Shown here piece by piece: positions 1 to 12,063 of a stretch of 64,000 nucleotides of DNA. The DNA comes from Acer yangbiense (lineage: Eukaryota > Streptophyta > Magnoliopsida > Sapindales > Sapindaceae), in the NCBI GenBank assembly GCA_008009225.1, contig VAHF01000139.1, forward strand, positions 302,794 to 366,793. The letters are read 5' to 3'. Every line of letters begins with the position of its first letter. The stretch's first letter is position 1. Both the position numbers and the translations under genes were made by a program. The notes beneath the pieces were generated by a model that worked only from the letters and a program-made list of their open reading frames with translations, did not search any database and was not told where the DNA came from.

Positions 1-235
1 AGTTGTGAACATTATTCAAGACTAACTAAAGAATTGTGTCTTCCTCATACATATCCAGATGTACGAACAATTCTTCTTTTCTCATAGTCTTTAGACCTTA
101 TGATTATTTACTTTGACAATTATAATATTAAACTATAAATGCTATAAGATTTGTTAAACCATAAATCACTATATTAATATGAAAATGATTGTCAATTACA
201 ATATTACACTCTTGCTATTGAGCATAATCCTAACA
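1..235 (-). repeat. 3' LTR of copia A (partial)
   Basis: This matches the start of the copia LTR family when read on the minus strand (TGTTAGGATTATG at the 235 edge). The same sequence recurs at 6330-6569, 15440-15650, 24480-24720, 48102-48330 and 59282-59520. The rest of this LTR lies outside the window. Confidence 0.93.
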
Positions 236-247
236 ATCTCCCACTTG
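236..247 (-). other. Polypurine tract of copia A
   Basis: Minus-strand CAAGTGGGAGAT sits directly against the LTR start TGTTAGG. This is the usual position for plus-strand DNA priming. The same tract precedes the 3' LTR of copy C at 48102. Confidence 0.85.
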
Positions 248-249
248 CG

Positions 250-1834
250 CTATAGCAAATGTGTCATATCTCTGATGCCCATGTTCTCTAGATGCCCATC
301 TAAACTCTTCTGAGGTAGAGCCTTTGTGGAGGGATCTGCTAGATTTTCTGCTGACGTGATTTTGGTAATCGTCACGTCACCCCTTTGAACAATCTCCCTT
401 AAAAGATGATACTTTCTTTCAATGTGTTTTCCTCTCTTGTGACTTCTTGGTTCTTTCGAATTAGCCACTGCTCCACTGTTGTCACAGTAGATAGTGATCT
501 GCTTACTCGCACTAGGAACCACTTCCAAGTCTATCAAGAATTGGCGGAGCCAAACAGCCTCTTTGGCATCCTCGCATGCAGCAACATACTCAGCTTCCAT
601 GGTGGAATCAACAATACAAGATTGCTTGATACTCCTCCATATGACTGCTCCTCCTCCAATAGTAAACATAGCTCCTGATGTGGATTTTTTAGAGTCAGAA
701 TCTGATTGGAAATCAGAATCTGTATACCCAACAGGAATTAAATCCCCTCCAAAGTATACAAGCATATTATCTCTCGTTCTCCTGAGATACTTGAAAATAT
801 GCTTGACTGCCGTCCAGTGATCAGGACCAGGTTTCGATTGAAACCTGCTAACTCTGCCAATAGCAAAACAAATATCTGGTCTAGTGCAGAGCATTGCATA
901 CATGAGACTTCCAACTGCCGAGGCATATGGAACTCTACTCATGAATTGCTCTTCATGCTCATTCTTAGGAACTTGTTCCTTAGAAAGTTTGATTCCATGT
1001 TTGAAAGGTAACATACCTTTCTTGGAATCCTGTATGGAAAACCTAGATAAGATCTTGTCTATGTATAAAGCTTGGGATAATGCAATCGTTTTATTCTTTC
1101 TATCCCTTATTACTTGGACACCTAGAATAAAACTTGCTTCTCCTAAGTCCTTCATATCAAATTGTTTTGCTAACTATTCTTTTATTGATGTCAATACACC
1201 TACATCGTTTCCAATGAGTAGTATATCATCAACATAAAGAATTAGGAAAACCAACTTGTCGCCCTTAATCCTTTTGTATACACAAGGTTCATCAGGATTC
1301 TGAATAAATCCAAAACCTTTCACAGCTTGATCGAACCTTATGTTCCAGGATCTGGATGCTTGCTTTAATCCATATATGGATTTCTACAACTTGCATACCT
1401 TTTCCATTTGGCCCTTTTCAATGAATCCTTCTGGTTACATCATGTAGATGCTTTCGTCAAGACTTCTATTAAGGAAAACGGTCTTGACGTCCATTTGCCA
1501 AATCTCTAAAGATGCTGCAATGGATAAGAGTATCCTAATGGATTTAAGCATGGCTAAATGAGAGAAGGTTTCCTCGTAATCGATACCTTCTTTCTGTGTA
1601 TACCCTTTAGCTACCAATCTAGCTTTAAAGGTTTCCACCTTTCCATCCATACCTCTTTTCCTCTTGTATACCCACTTGCACCCAATGGGTTTTATCCCTT
1701 TAGGCAAGTCTACAAGGGACCAGACTTTGTTATCGAACATGGATTCAATCTCAGATTGCATTGCCTTTTGCCAATGACGACTATCAACAACCTCCATTGC
1801 TTCCTTATACGTGTAGGGATCATCATTGTATCTC
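250..1834 (-). pseudogene. copia A reverse transcriptase and RNase H (broken)
   Basis: The RT and RNase H half of the copia polyprotein lies in one frame on the minus strand. RT features include the CKWVYKRKRG region, QMDVKT, and the catalytic YVDD at plus 1225-1236, which is intact. The RNase H domain follows, with TDSD, MEAEY and YCDNSG, and ends at a natural stop just before the polypurine tract. Three in-frame stops interrupt RT: TAA at 1435-1437 (copy C has CAA), TAG near 1387 (CAG in C) and TAG near 1180 (TGG in C). Two codons are also missing in the AASLDLEIW region. The last 301 codons (250-1155) are open. This stretch cannot make a full RT. Confidence 0.92.
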
Positions 1835-2783
1835 CTGACATCTCATTCAGGACAATTCTACTTCTAGGCACAAAATCATTCATATATTCCTTTTCTAGAA
1901 ATTTAGCATTTGTTGAAACAAATACTTTAAGATCTAAAGGACTATAGAAATAATATTCTTTAGTTTCTTTTGGATACCCTACAAATATACATGTTTCCGA
2001 ACGGGACTCCATCTTTTCTGTCTTTCCTTTTAACACATGCGCAGGACAACCAAATATCCTTAAGTGTTGTAAACTAGGCTTGCGCCCAGTCCACAACTCA
2101 TGCGGTGTTTGAGGAACAGACTTAGATGGTATATCGTTTAGAATGTATATAGCAGTTTGTAAAGCATATCCCCAAAAAGAAATAGGAAGTGTTGAATAAC
2201 TCAACATAGACCTAACCATGTCTAAAAGAGTTCTATTTCTCCTTTTTGCTACCCCATTCTGTTGAGGTGTACCCGGTACAAAAAACTGAGAAACTATCCT
2301 ATTATTAATAAGATATTGCTGAAACTCACCAGATAGATATTCTCTACCACGATTAGATCTCAAGATTTTTATGTGTTTCTCAAGCTAATTTTCTACTTCA
2401 GCTTTGAATGCTTTGAACATGTCAAAAGCATCCGACTTATGTCGCATGAGATACACATAGCCAAATTTCGAGTATTCATCTGTGAAGGTGATGAAGTACT
2501 CATATCCACCTCTAGCTTGAATGCTCATAGGACCACATACATCAGTGTGTATTATTCCTAAACAATCAGTGGCTTTTGCACCTTTGGCCGAGAACGACCT
2601 TTTGGTCATTTTACCTTCTAAACAAGATTCACAAGTTGGTAGATCATCAACCTTTAAGTCACTTAAAGGTCCGTCACTTACCAATCTTTTAATCCTATTA
2701 AGGTTAATATGACCTAGGCGTAAATGCCATAGGTAGGTTTCATCTATTGATAAGTTTACTCTTTTATGATCAGGTTCCGTTAA
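1835..2783 (-). pseudogene. copia A integrase with altered catalytic residues (broken)
   Basis: GAG-pre-integrase and integrase core, minus strand. The first catalytic Asp is present in HTDVCGPM. The second, in the RSDRGGEY motif of copy C, is Asn here (AAT, plus 2352-2354). The catalytic Glu of NGVVERRNRT is Lys here (plus 2244-2246). A TAG stop lies at 2385-2387 where C has CAG. Near 1835 a deletion of about 154 bp relative to copy C joins integrase to RT out of frame. Both active-site changes are G-to-A on the coding strand. Integrase would be catalytically dead even with read-through. Confidence 0.92.
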
Positions 2784-4004
2784 TTATGTGTCTAACGAGT
2801 GAAAGATATTTCTATGCAAAAAGTATAGACCATTTTCCAATGTACCTTGGCAAATAATTTTGTCATTCTTACTAATAATAAAAACTTTATTAAAAGTAAC
2901 CGAATATCCAAATTTATTTAAACAAGAAACAGAAATTAAATTCCTCTTGAATTGAGGTACATAATAAACGTCTATCAAATCTAAATGCCTTCTAGAATCC
3001 AAATAGACTCTAATATCTCCCACTGCACTTGCAGACACTAACGTTCCGTTGCCCAAGCGCAAATTGATTTCATTCTTACTCAGCCTTCTCATTTCTTGGA
3101 ACCCCTGCAAGGAATAACAAACATGATTACTGGCTCCAGAGTCTATGATCCAAGAATCTGTAGAATCTGCCAGAAAACATGTTTCAAGATAAATAACATT
3201 ACCTTCTTCCTTCTTATTCTGGGACTTTGGGCAATTTCTTTTCCAATGTCCCTTTTCACTACAAAGGAAGCATTTCCCTTTGATCTTGGTTACTTTCTTG
3301 GTCTCCTTCTTAGTAGGCCCAAGTTGCTTTTTCTTCTGTTGTTTCTTGACCTTCTGACGGGTCTTAACAGTAGCAACTTTACCAACCATACGAATCTCTT
3401 GACCTTTGCTCTTCATAAGGATCTTTTCAGCGCTTTGAACATCTTGCATCAGGCCTTATAAGGTGTATTCCTTTTTGTTCAAAGTGTAGTCCAATTTGAA
3501 CTGATCAAAGGAATCTGATAGTGAATTGACAACCATATCAATTTTTGTCTCACCATCTACCTCAGCGCCATGCAGTTCAGCAATGTTGCGATGTGCTATG
3601 ACTTTCATCATGTGATCCTTCACAGCCTGTCCAAGTTTCATCCTAAGATTTATAAAAGCAGTCACTGCCTCTCTTTTAGTCGTCCTGGACTTCATAGCAA
3701 ACATCTCCTCTAGAGACATCATTATATTAGCAGCAGACTCCATTCCTTCATGTTGCTGTTGCAACACGTCGGAGATAGTAGCCATAATATAACATTTGGC
3801 CATATCATCTGAAGTCTTCCACTGCTCATACTCATCTCTTTGCATTATGCTAGATTCATTATTAGGAGCAGGTGGTTTAGGAGTAGTTAGAACAAATTTA
3901 TGTTTTTCACTTTGCAGCAACAACCCAATTTTCCTTTTCCATGTGACATAATTATCTCCAGTTAAAGTGTTATCTTTTAGGATGTTCATAAGTGATGGGG
4001 TCAT
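2784..4004 (-). pseudogene. copia A gag and protease (two in-frame stops)
   Basis: Gag starts at the ATG at 4004 (MTPSLMNILKDN), chosen over the longer upstream frame because copies A and B both begin homology there. It is a copia-type gag (UBN2-like) followed by a basic stretch and a CCHC zinc knuckle (C-x2-C-x4-H-x4-C, CFLCSEKGHWKRNC). Protease follows with the intact active-site triad in WIIDSGASNHVC. The frame is continuous apart from TAA at 3456-3458 (CAA in copy B) and a TAA near 2800. It encodes capsid, nucleocapsid and the aspartic protease of the element. Confidence 0.93.
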
Positions 4005-4833
4005 GATTTCTGAATAAAACAAAAATATATATGAGAAAATAATCATGATAAAGCACTTTTGAATATTTATCTTGATTTAAATAAATAACTCAATCATAAA
4101 AATTCAACGGTGATCCAACACCCATAAATGTTACGCCTCATTTGGGAGTTCGCACCATTTACTAGTTAGATTAGGTCCCACCTAATTGTTAACATAACAA
4201 CCAGCGTTTTCAATTTTAGCCTTGCAATTTTACTGACAAGAACTCTTGGGAGGATATCAACAAAATTACATTGAGTGTGTTACCAAGATATCTACCCTCA
4301 ATTTTCTCTCACGAAAATCCCTCCTTGGGGAGTAGATCTCGTTTGAGTCCATTGTCTAGTTTATCCTTGTAAAGTAGTATGTTGCTAAATTCCATTCATG
4401 GATGCCCCTTGGGTGGATTACCAATAAATAATAAAGCTCAACTAACCTTGGAGGCCATAGGTGTTACAAAACACCTTCTCCCACTCAATTATTTAAGGCG
4501 TGTGATTAAATCCCATATAATGAATTACCAAGTTATCTAGATACCAATTTAGATACCTAAATCATTCAATGCATGTTCATACCAAAAGACATATATGAGT
4601 GGCACTCCTATTCTATATGACATGTTATTATACAATAACAAATATTGTAATATTTATGCAAAAAAAATAAATAGCCACAATTTTTGTTCATCCTAGAAAA
4701 GCAAGTAAATTACAATTTGTTAGGAATACAAGATCTTCAAGTGGCCATCAACCATCAGCACATCCCTCGGCTGCCCCCCATAGGCATGCACACCCCACAA
4801 CCCCACAAAGGGGCTGCCGTGCGCAGCCCATGG
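4005..4833 (-). other. Untranslated leader of copia A, with conserved hairpin
   Basis: Non-coding leader between gag and the 5' LTR, homologous to 12064-13460 (B) and 33546-34651 (C). It holds a 7-bp perfect stem with a 5-base loop at 4811-4829 (GGGCTGC / GCAGCCC), also present in B and C. The primer-binding site found in B and C is absent: homology to the leader ends near 4833 and AT-rich LTR sequence begins at once, so roughly a kilobase spanning the PBS and U5 has been lost. Confidence 0.8.
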
Positions 4834-6569
4834 CATATATAATATATAATTTTCCTTAAATTCAACTTGCATATGTATATGATATATATATCTGCACGCC
4901 TTTTTAACATGCATATATAAAATATAATCTTGCGCATGAATTCAATTTTATATGTATCTCTCTGCATGTATTCATGCATATATATGTTTCCATTCCACAA
5001 GCATATATGTATATATATTTCCGCCTGCATTCATGCATATATTATCTATATATATTCCGCATGCATATATATTATATACAAACCCTAATCCAACTCTTTA
5101 GTGTATTTGTGACTATATAAAAGACTTCCTTATTTGACTGGATAAATAAATCCCTTATTTATCTACTTACCAAATAAAATCTTTTATTTTAATTATACTA
5201 CTACCAATAGTATAACTCTAGGAAACATATTTCCTTATTAGAAAAAGATTTTGATTCTCAATTAAATGATTAACTAATAAATTAATTAATTTCCATTTAA
5301 TCAATCAATAAAATAAAATAATATTTTAGACTATTATTCTAGTCTTGCCGCCCACACCATATAAATGGGCCTAATATTATTTTCTTATTTTATTTAATCC
5401 ATCAGACTTTAATTAAAAAGCCCACATGTGAACCCGACCCATTCTTACTAAAAGAAACAAGCCCACATGCCTTTCATTAATATATTAATATAATTGATTA
5501 GCCCATTAAATAAATAATATGCAAATTATATTCTTAATATATTAAATACAATTCTAGATGGACCCATAAATTGGTCCGGTAGAATATATCAAGTGATCCA
5601 TGCAAGTCCGTGTGGATTGGGGATCTTGACGGGCTATCTAAATTTAAGCTTCAATAGACATAACCTAATCACAATCAACAAATGATTCACTTAGGTCCGA
5701 TCTATTAATTTTAACTCATTCCACTAAAGAGCTAAAATTGAACTCTTAAATAAAGATAGAATAAGTAAATATTTCTCATTCGTATCCTAGACAATCTTAT
5801 TGGAGATGGTGTATTCTCATGAAGAATATCAGTAATCACCAAGAGCTCATAGACCGCCTATAGCTCTCCAAGTTACCATATTTACTCATATGACCACATT
5901 TTGAACTTGGATATTTTGACTTGTCCAGAAGCCATGTTTCAATAGACTCTATCGAAAACTTAACGTTAACATTCAATATCCAATACCTCAAAACATCCAT
6001 ATGATGATATTCTACTCTCATTTAATAAATGGAGCCACGATGTCCATATCTATAAATGAAGTCCTATATCGATTAACAAATGAATACCACCAAACTATCA
6101 AGGATAGACTATGCTATATAGTCGTACTCATTGATAACTCAAATGATACCACTTGCAACCATAAGTCCATCATTTATCTCAGGATTAAGATAGACTCTTC
6201 GATTGTCCTGATAATGAAAAGACTATTATCTATTGACGGTTCTAGATAAAGTATTTCATTGTGATCCCACTCAAATGCTAGCAAAAGAATTCTACAACTT
6301 TAACAAGATAAAGGTGCCCAACCTTTAACTTAAGTTGTGAACATTATTCAAGACTAACTAAAGAATCGTGTCTACCTCATACATATCCAGATGTACGAAC
6401 AATTCTTCTTTTCTCATAGTCTTTTGACCTTATGATTATTTACTTTTGACAATTATAATATTCAATCTATAAATGCTATAAGATTTGTTTAAATCAGAAA
6501 TCACTTTATTAATATGAAAAGATTGTCAAAAACAATATTACACTCTTGCTATTGAGCATAATCCTAATA
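4834..6569 (-). repeat. 5' LTR of copia A, U5 side deleted
   Basis: About 1.7 kb of an LTR that is 2.2-2.4 kb in copies B and C. It contains AT-dinucleotide-rich blocks with GCATGC (4834-5080), a telobox AAACCCTAA at 5080-5088, and the conserved U3 region up to 6569. The AT-rich block resembles the one in the plus-strand LTR at 60800-61030. No coding sequence is present. Confidence 0.88.
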
Positions 6570-7088
6570 GAATGCCGTGTTGTAGCTTGAATTTTTATCT
6601 TGAATGGTGACGTTTAATGTCTGTTTTTATATATAGTCTACTCTTCGAGGTACCCCCCTTTTGCTTCAGCGGGTCAGTCTACCGGGATCCTGGTATATGT
6701 CTTGCCACGTGTACGTCACGTGTTTCGCTGGTTGGGGTACCCCGGGTACCCTGCGTCTCTCACGCTTCTGATAAAAGCGATGTTCGCGGATATCAGGGTT
6801 TCAAGTAGCGGGGTACCAGGATACTCGAGTATCGGGGTATCCGGGGTAGTTGGGCGCTAGGATATGGTGATGATCGTGTCTCCCAGGCCCCCCACTTATT
6901 TTTGGCTTCCTAGTGCTTTTTCATGGTCTCAGGAATTCTGGACCTAGCCTGGGCAGGCAAAGGTTCTAGCCCGTCAACTAGCAAGCGGGGTACCTAGACA
7001 TCTTTTCGCTTCTACTTTGGATCCCGGCTTTCTCCTGTAAGCTAGTGGAAAATTCTTTTTTGATCCCTGCCAATTATGGCGGTTAACA
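6570..7088 (-). repeat. Gypsy LTR remnant split by copia A (TGTTAACC family)
   Basis: Reads on the minus strand as TGTTAACCGCCATAATTGG... from 7088 leftwards and matches the first half of the full LTR at 7976-9182. Its remainder must lie left of copia A, outside the window. The bases right of its terminus, AGTCC (7089-7093), are the expected target duplication, and copia B integrase sequence resumes there. KpnI-like GGTACC motifs are frequent. Confidence 0.85.
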
Positions 7089-7970
7089 AGTCCTTTTCCA
7101 GAAATTTAGCATTTGTTAAAACAAATACTTTAAGATCTGAAGGACTATAGAAATAATATCCCTTAGTTTCTTTTGGATACCCCACAAATATGCATGTTTC
7201 CGAACGAGATTTCATCTTTTCTGTCTTTCCTTTTAACACATGCGCAGGACAACCAAATATCCTTAAGTGTTGTAAACTAGGCTTTCGCTTAGTCCACAAC
7301 TCATGCGGTGTCTAAGGAACCGACCTAGATGGTACATTGTTTAGAATGTATATTGCAATTTGTAAAGCATATCCCAAAAAAGAAATAGAAGCGTTGAATA
7401 ACTCAACATAGACCTAACCATGTTCAAAAGAGTTCTATTTCTCCTTTCTACCACCCCATTTTGTTGAGGTGTACCTGGTGCAGAAAACTGATAAATGATT
7501 CCATTATCAATAAGATATTCCTGAAACTCACCAGATAGATATTCTCCACCACGATTAGATCTCAAGATTTTTATGTGTTTCTCTAGCTAATTTTCCACTT
7601 CAGCTTTAAATGCTTTGAACATGTCAAAAGCATCAAACTTATGTCACATGAGATACACATAGCCAAATCTCGAGTAATCATCTGTGAAAGTGATGAAGTA
7701 CTCATATCCACCTCTAGCTTGAATGCTCATAGGACCACATACATCAGTGTGTATTCATCCTAAACATTTAGTGGCTCTTTTGCCTTTGGTCGTAAATGAC
7801 CTTTTGGTAATTTTACCTTCCAAACAGGATTCATTAGTTGGTAGATCATTAACCTTTAAGTCACCTAAAGGTCCATCACTAACCAATCTTTTAATCCTAT
7901 TTAGGGTAATATGACCTAGGCGCAAATGCCATAGGTAGGTCTCATTTTTTGATAATTTTACTCTTTTATG
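7089..7970 (-). pseudogene. copia B integrase fragment (broken)
   Basis: Integrase region homologous to copia A 1885-2770. It keeps the catalytic Glu (NGVVERRNRT), but the RSDRGGEY Asp is Asn (AAT, plus 7554-7556), the same change as in A. It also shares with A the TAG stop just upstream (plus 7587-7589; CAG in C). A frameshift lies near 7380 and a TAA replaces CAA near 7312 in the VPQTPHEL region. The fragment ends at the gypsy LTR on the left. Confidence 0.9.
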
Positions 7971-7975
7971 ATTAG

Positions 7976-9182
7976 TGTTAACCGCCATAATTGGCAGGGA
8001 TCAAAATTTTTTTTTCCACTAGCTTATAGAAGAAAGTCGGGATCCAAAGTAGAAGCGAAAAGATGTCCGGGTACCTCGCCTGCTAGCTGACGGGCTAGAG
8101 AAAGAGCCTTTACCCACCCCAACCAGGTCCAGAATCCCCGGGACCATGAAAAGCACTAGGAAGCCAAAAAATAAGTGGGGGCCTGGGAGACACAACCATC
8201 ACCAGATCCTGGCACCTAACTACTCCGGATACCCCGATACCTGAGTATCCTGGTACCCAGACTTGAAACCCCGATATCCGTGAACATCGCTTTTAAAGAA
8301 GCGTGAGAGACGCAGGGTACCCGGGGTACCCCGACCAGCGAAACACGTGACATACACATGGGAAGACATATACCAGGATCCCAGTAGACCGACCCCGCTG
8401 AAGCAGGAGGGGGGCACCCTGAAGAGTAGACAACATATAAAAACAGACATTAAACGTCACCGTTCAAGATAAAAACTCAAGCTAAAACGCGGCATTCATT
8501 CCCGCCAATTTAGTGTCCTATTTTAAATAGGAGTCAACTCATTTGGGAACCGGAAAAGAAGGAATCACCAGGTCTTTTGGGATCAATTTCCCCACGAATT
8601 TGTCGAACTCTATAGGAAGACCCGTGTATCACTGAAACCCTAGACCGAGGTTCTAGGAGTGCTCAGCAAGAAAGCGGGCCTATATATTAATCATATGTTC
8701 ATAGGGAAAGGGGATCGAAACCCTAATTCACTTTTTCTAATTATCAACAGGCATGAAAAGCTCCATCTCCATCGTTCTCCTTTAGGCTTTATTTTTCTTC
8801 CATGCTGTAATATTGATAGTTCAAATACCGAGTTGTAAAGATTGTATTTCAAATCCACATATATATATATATATATATATAAACTGCCTTTCAGCTTTCA
8901 TACATCCACCGTATAAGAAACTCATCCATCCCATTACTTGTATTCATCATAATATCAGATTCATGATACCCAGCGGGATACCTACCTACTAAGTATCTTG
9001 CTGGCCCTAGTCAATCCCGATCCGGGTCCGTTACATACATGCAATATCTCGCCTAGCAGATTCCAGTGAACCAGTGGAATATCGGGGTATAGAGTATCCC
9101 GCTAGCCCAGGTCTAATTAGATCCGGGTCCATCACATACCGTTAATTCAAAATTGCACCCCGGTGACAATTTTGGGTTAACA
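7976..9182 (+). repeat. Solo LTR of the TGTTAACC gypsy family, TSD ATTAG
   Basis: A complete 1,207-bp LTR from TGTTAACC to GGTTAACA, flanked by ATTAG at 7971-7975 and 9183-9187. It interrupts copia B inside protease/pre-integrase sequence; removing it and one ATTAG restores homology to copies A and C. It has a TATA-like TATAAAA (8436-8442), two AAACCCTA motifs downstream (about 8633 and 8730) and a TA microsatellite near 8862-8882. With no internal region, it is most simply the product of recombination between the two LTRs of a full element. It is the best reference copy of this LTR here. Confidence 0.95.
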
Positions 9183-9619
9183 ATTAGGTTGCGTTATTTC
9201 TGTGTCCAACAAGTGAGAGATATTTCTATGTAAATAGAATAGGCCGTTTTCCAATGTACCTTTGCAAATAAATTTGTCATTCTTACTAATAATAAAAATT
9301 TTATTAAAAGTAACCGAATATACAAAATTATTCAAACAAGAAACTGAAATTAAATTCCTCTTGAATTGAGGTACATAATAAACGTCTATTAAATCTAAAT
9401 GCCTAAAAGAATCTAGATTAACTCTAATATCTCCCACTGCACTGGCGGACACCAACGCTCCATTGCCTAAACGCAAGTTGATTTCATTCTTACTCAGCTT
9501 TCTCCTTTCCTGGAACCCCTGCAAGGAAAAACAAACATGATTAGTGGCTCCAGAGTCTATGATCCAAGAATCTATAGAATCTGCCAGAAAACATGTTTCA
9601 AGATAATTAACATTACCTT
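9183..9619 (-). pseudogene. copia B protease fragment
   Basis: Continues copia B after the solo LTR. The open stretch covers the end of nucleocapsid and the protease, with WIIDSGATNHVC (active-site Asp intact), then the pre-integrase region (LRLGNGALVSAS, VPQFKRNLISVS). It is cut on the right by the Sirevirus solo LTR at a 5-bp duplication, ACCTT (9615-9619). Confidence 0.92.
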
Positions 9620-11267
9620 TGAAAGTTAATAACAATAACGCTTGGTCTGTTCGATAAATATTATCTAGAGGGGGGTGAATATATTTTAACTATTATTACC
9701 CAATTTTCGCATGCAAGTCAATATTACGAAAATGCCCCTACTAGTCAAAAATACAAGCAAGTGTAATATAGTGCGGAATTTAAATAACACTTGATGTATA
9801 CGTGGAAACCCAACCACTGGGAAAAACCACGGGCTGTTTAGTGTGCCACACTCGGACCTTGAAATCCATTAATCGAAATGGAGTTTACAACCTATGTAGA
9901 CCTCGTCTAACACTCTGGTCAATAACCCCCCACTTCTACCACGCGGGCCTTTAAAAGTGGCTCTAGTCCAATTGCTTAAGGCCTAAGCAATCTTAGCCTC
10001 AAGACTTAATTCTCAATGAAGAGATTATACAACCTATGTGAATATATATGAATATTCAAATAACAAACAAGGCTAGGTAACCTTAGATGCTTATCTAGGA
10101 TGATGAGATAATCAATTTAAATCAACCCTATATATCAATTGCTAAATGACATGTCAAATAGCTTAGCTAATCAAGATTAATCAAAAACCTAATTAGCTAT
10201 CACAAAACAACACTCAATCAATTCATCACAATTAATTCTCTATTCTTGTATTTATCATATGATCAAAAACATACAAGTAATTAAAAGAGAATATGCTTGA
10301 TTAGTAAAATACTAAAATAAGATGAAATTAATCAAAATCTTACCAAGCATGTTGTGATGATGCAAACCCAATCATAGATGAATGCAAGATGAACTTTGAT
10401 GCAAAAAGGATTTGATTTGAGTGTGTAAAGGTGAGTTCTTGATTTGATTTTTTCTCCAAAAATCTCTCTTTGAAGTTTAGGGTTCTAATAACTCAATGAC
10501 CTTTATCAGAGAATGAGAAAGTAAGATATTTATAGACATCAAGAATTGGGCATGTGAAAAGACAAGTTTGCCCTTGAAACGCACCGTTCGGCGGTTTCAG
10601 ATCGGCGGCTAGGCCACCGATCACGACTGCCGAATTGAGCCCGTGAAGAACAGAGCATCAACGGCGGTTTCATGACCACCGATCCAACCGTTGAATTTGA
10701 CCGAGAGATTAAAATCGATCAGGTATGAACGGCGGTTTCGAACGGCGGTTGTGACCGCCGATCGTGACCGCCGATCGTGACCGCAGAATTGCTTCAGACC
10801 TGTCTGGACTGAAACGGCGGTTTCATTCGGCAGCTAGGCCGCCGATCATAACAGTCGATCACCAACAATGGTGAAAACCAAGGAGAAGCCAAGGGCACTC
10901 TCCGTGGGAGGTCTTCGCGCAAAACCAAGCACATATACGTGTGAGTGCGGACGTTTCCGAACACTATCGGGAAACGAATTACTAAGCACATATACACATA
11001 ACAAGATATAAAACAAATTGCTAGTGTGTAAAGTGACATGTGAAGAGTATGCACACAAATGCAAGTATGCTAAGTGTGTGTGTGCTTACTAAATCTCTTC
11101 AAAGAAAAATCAAGCACAAGAAATTATACTTTTGGCGTGCTTGTCCCTTGAGGTCTTGAAAGGGCCTTCGAGCATGATGTTCAAACACCTAAACTACCCT
11201 TACATTATCAACCCCAATATGTGGTTTGTCCACGAAATAAGCCAATCAATATATGGGAATCCTTACA
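9620..11267 (-). repeat. Solo LTR of the Sirevirus-type N family, TSD ACCTT
   Basis: A 1,648-bp LTR whose plus-strand edges are TGAAAGTT and CCTTACA, flanked by ACCTT at 9615-9619 and 11268-11272. Its orientation matches N1, with the TAGAGGGGGGTGAATA block near the left edge, typical of the 3' end of plant Sirevirus LTRs. It carries a TATA box (minus CTATAAATA, 10527-10535), an array of CGGCGG/CCGCCG palindromes at about 10578-10860, and AACCCTAA near 10476. It is more diverged than the N1 LTRs, so it is older. Confidence 0.93.
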
Positions 11268-11272
11268 ACCTT

Positions 11273-12063
11273 GTTCCTTATTTTTCTGAGACTTTGGGCA
11301 ATTACTTTTCCATTGTCCATTTTCACCACAAAGGAAGCACTTCCCTTTGATCTTGGTTACTTTCTTGGTCTCCTTCTTGGTAGGGCCAAATTGCTTTTTC
11401 TTCTGTTGTTTCTTGACCTTCTGATGGGTCTTAACAGTAGCAACTTTACCAACCATATGAATCACTTGACCTTTGTTTTTCACAAGGATCTTTTCAGCGC
11501 TTTGAACATCTTGCATCAGGCCTTGCAAGGTGTATTCCTTATTGTTCAAGGTGTAGTCCAACTTGAACTGATTAAAGGAATCTGACAGTGAGTTGACAAT
11601 CATGTCAATTTTTGTCTCACCATCTATCTCAGCACCATTAAGTTTTGCAATATTTATATGTGCTATGACTTTCATCATGTGATCTTTTACAACCTGTCCA
11701 GGTTTCATTTTAAGATTCATAAAAGCAGTCACTGCTTCTCTCTTAGTCGACCTAGATCTCACAGCAAACATCTCCTCTAGAGACATCATTATATCAGCAG
11801 CAAACTCCATTCCTTCATGCTACTGTTGCAACACGTCGGAAATGGTGGCAACATTTGGCCATATCATCTGAAGTCTTCCACTGCTCATACTCGTCTCTTT
11901 GCAGAATATTAGATTCATTATTAGGAGCAGGTGGTTTAGGAGTAGTTAGAACGAACTTATGTTTTTCAACTTGCAGCAACAACCCAATTTTCCTTTTCCA
12001 TGTGACATAATTATCCCCAGTTAAAGTATTATCTTTCAGGATGTTCATTAGGGATGGGGTCAT
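11273..12063 (-). pseudogene. copia B gag (frameshifted)
   Basis: Gag begins at the ATG at 12063 (MTPSLMNILKDN), with the same N-terminus as copy A. A 7-bp deletion near 11845, where A encodes CYIMATISDV, shifts the frame, so gag is split into 11815-12063 and a second stretch down to 11273. The second part carries the Lys-rich linker and the zinc knuckle CFLCGENGQWKSNC, with the CCHC spacing intact. The residues around EYTLQGLMQ are intact here but are a stop in A. Confidence 0.92.

Larger units (their letters stand above)
1..6569 (-). mobile_element. Ty1/copia retrotransposon, copy A (left end cut by window)
   Basis: Minus-strand LTR retrotransposon with gag, protease, integrase, reverse transcriptase and RNase H in copia order (integrase before RT). 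On the plus strand the order is 3' LTR (partial), polypurine tract, pol, gag, leader, 5' LTR. The right LTR edge reads ...CCTAATA instead of ...CCTAACA, followed by GAATG, the native base order of the gypsy LTR it entered, so it landed inside that LTR. The primer-binding site and the U5 side of the 5' LTR are deleted. Multiple stops, one frameshifting deletion and integrase active-site changes make it dead. I could not assign a copia lineage with confidence. Confidence 0.93.

Noticed and set aside
7042..7299. Open frame crossing from copia B into the gypsy LTR
   Set aside because: The last 16 residues come from LTR sequence. The fusion is an accident of the insertion.
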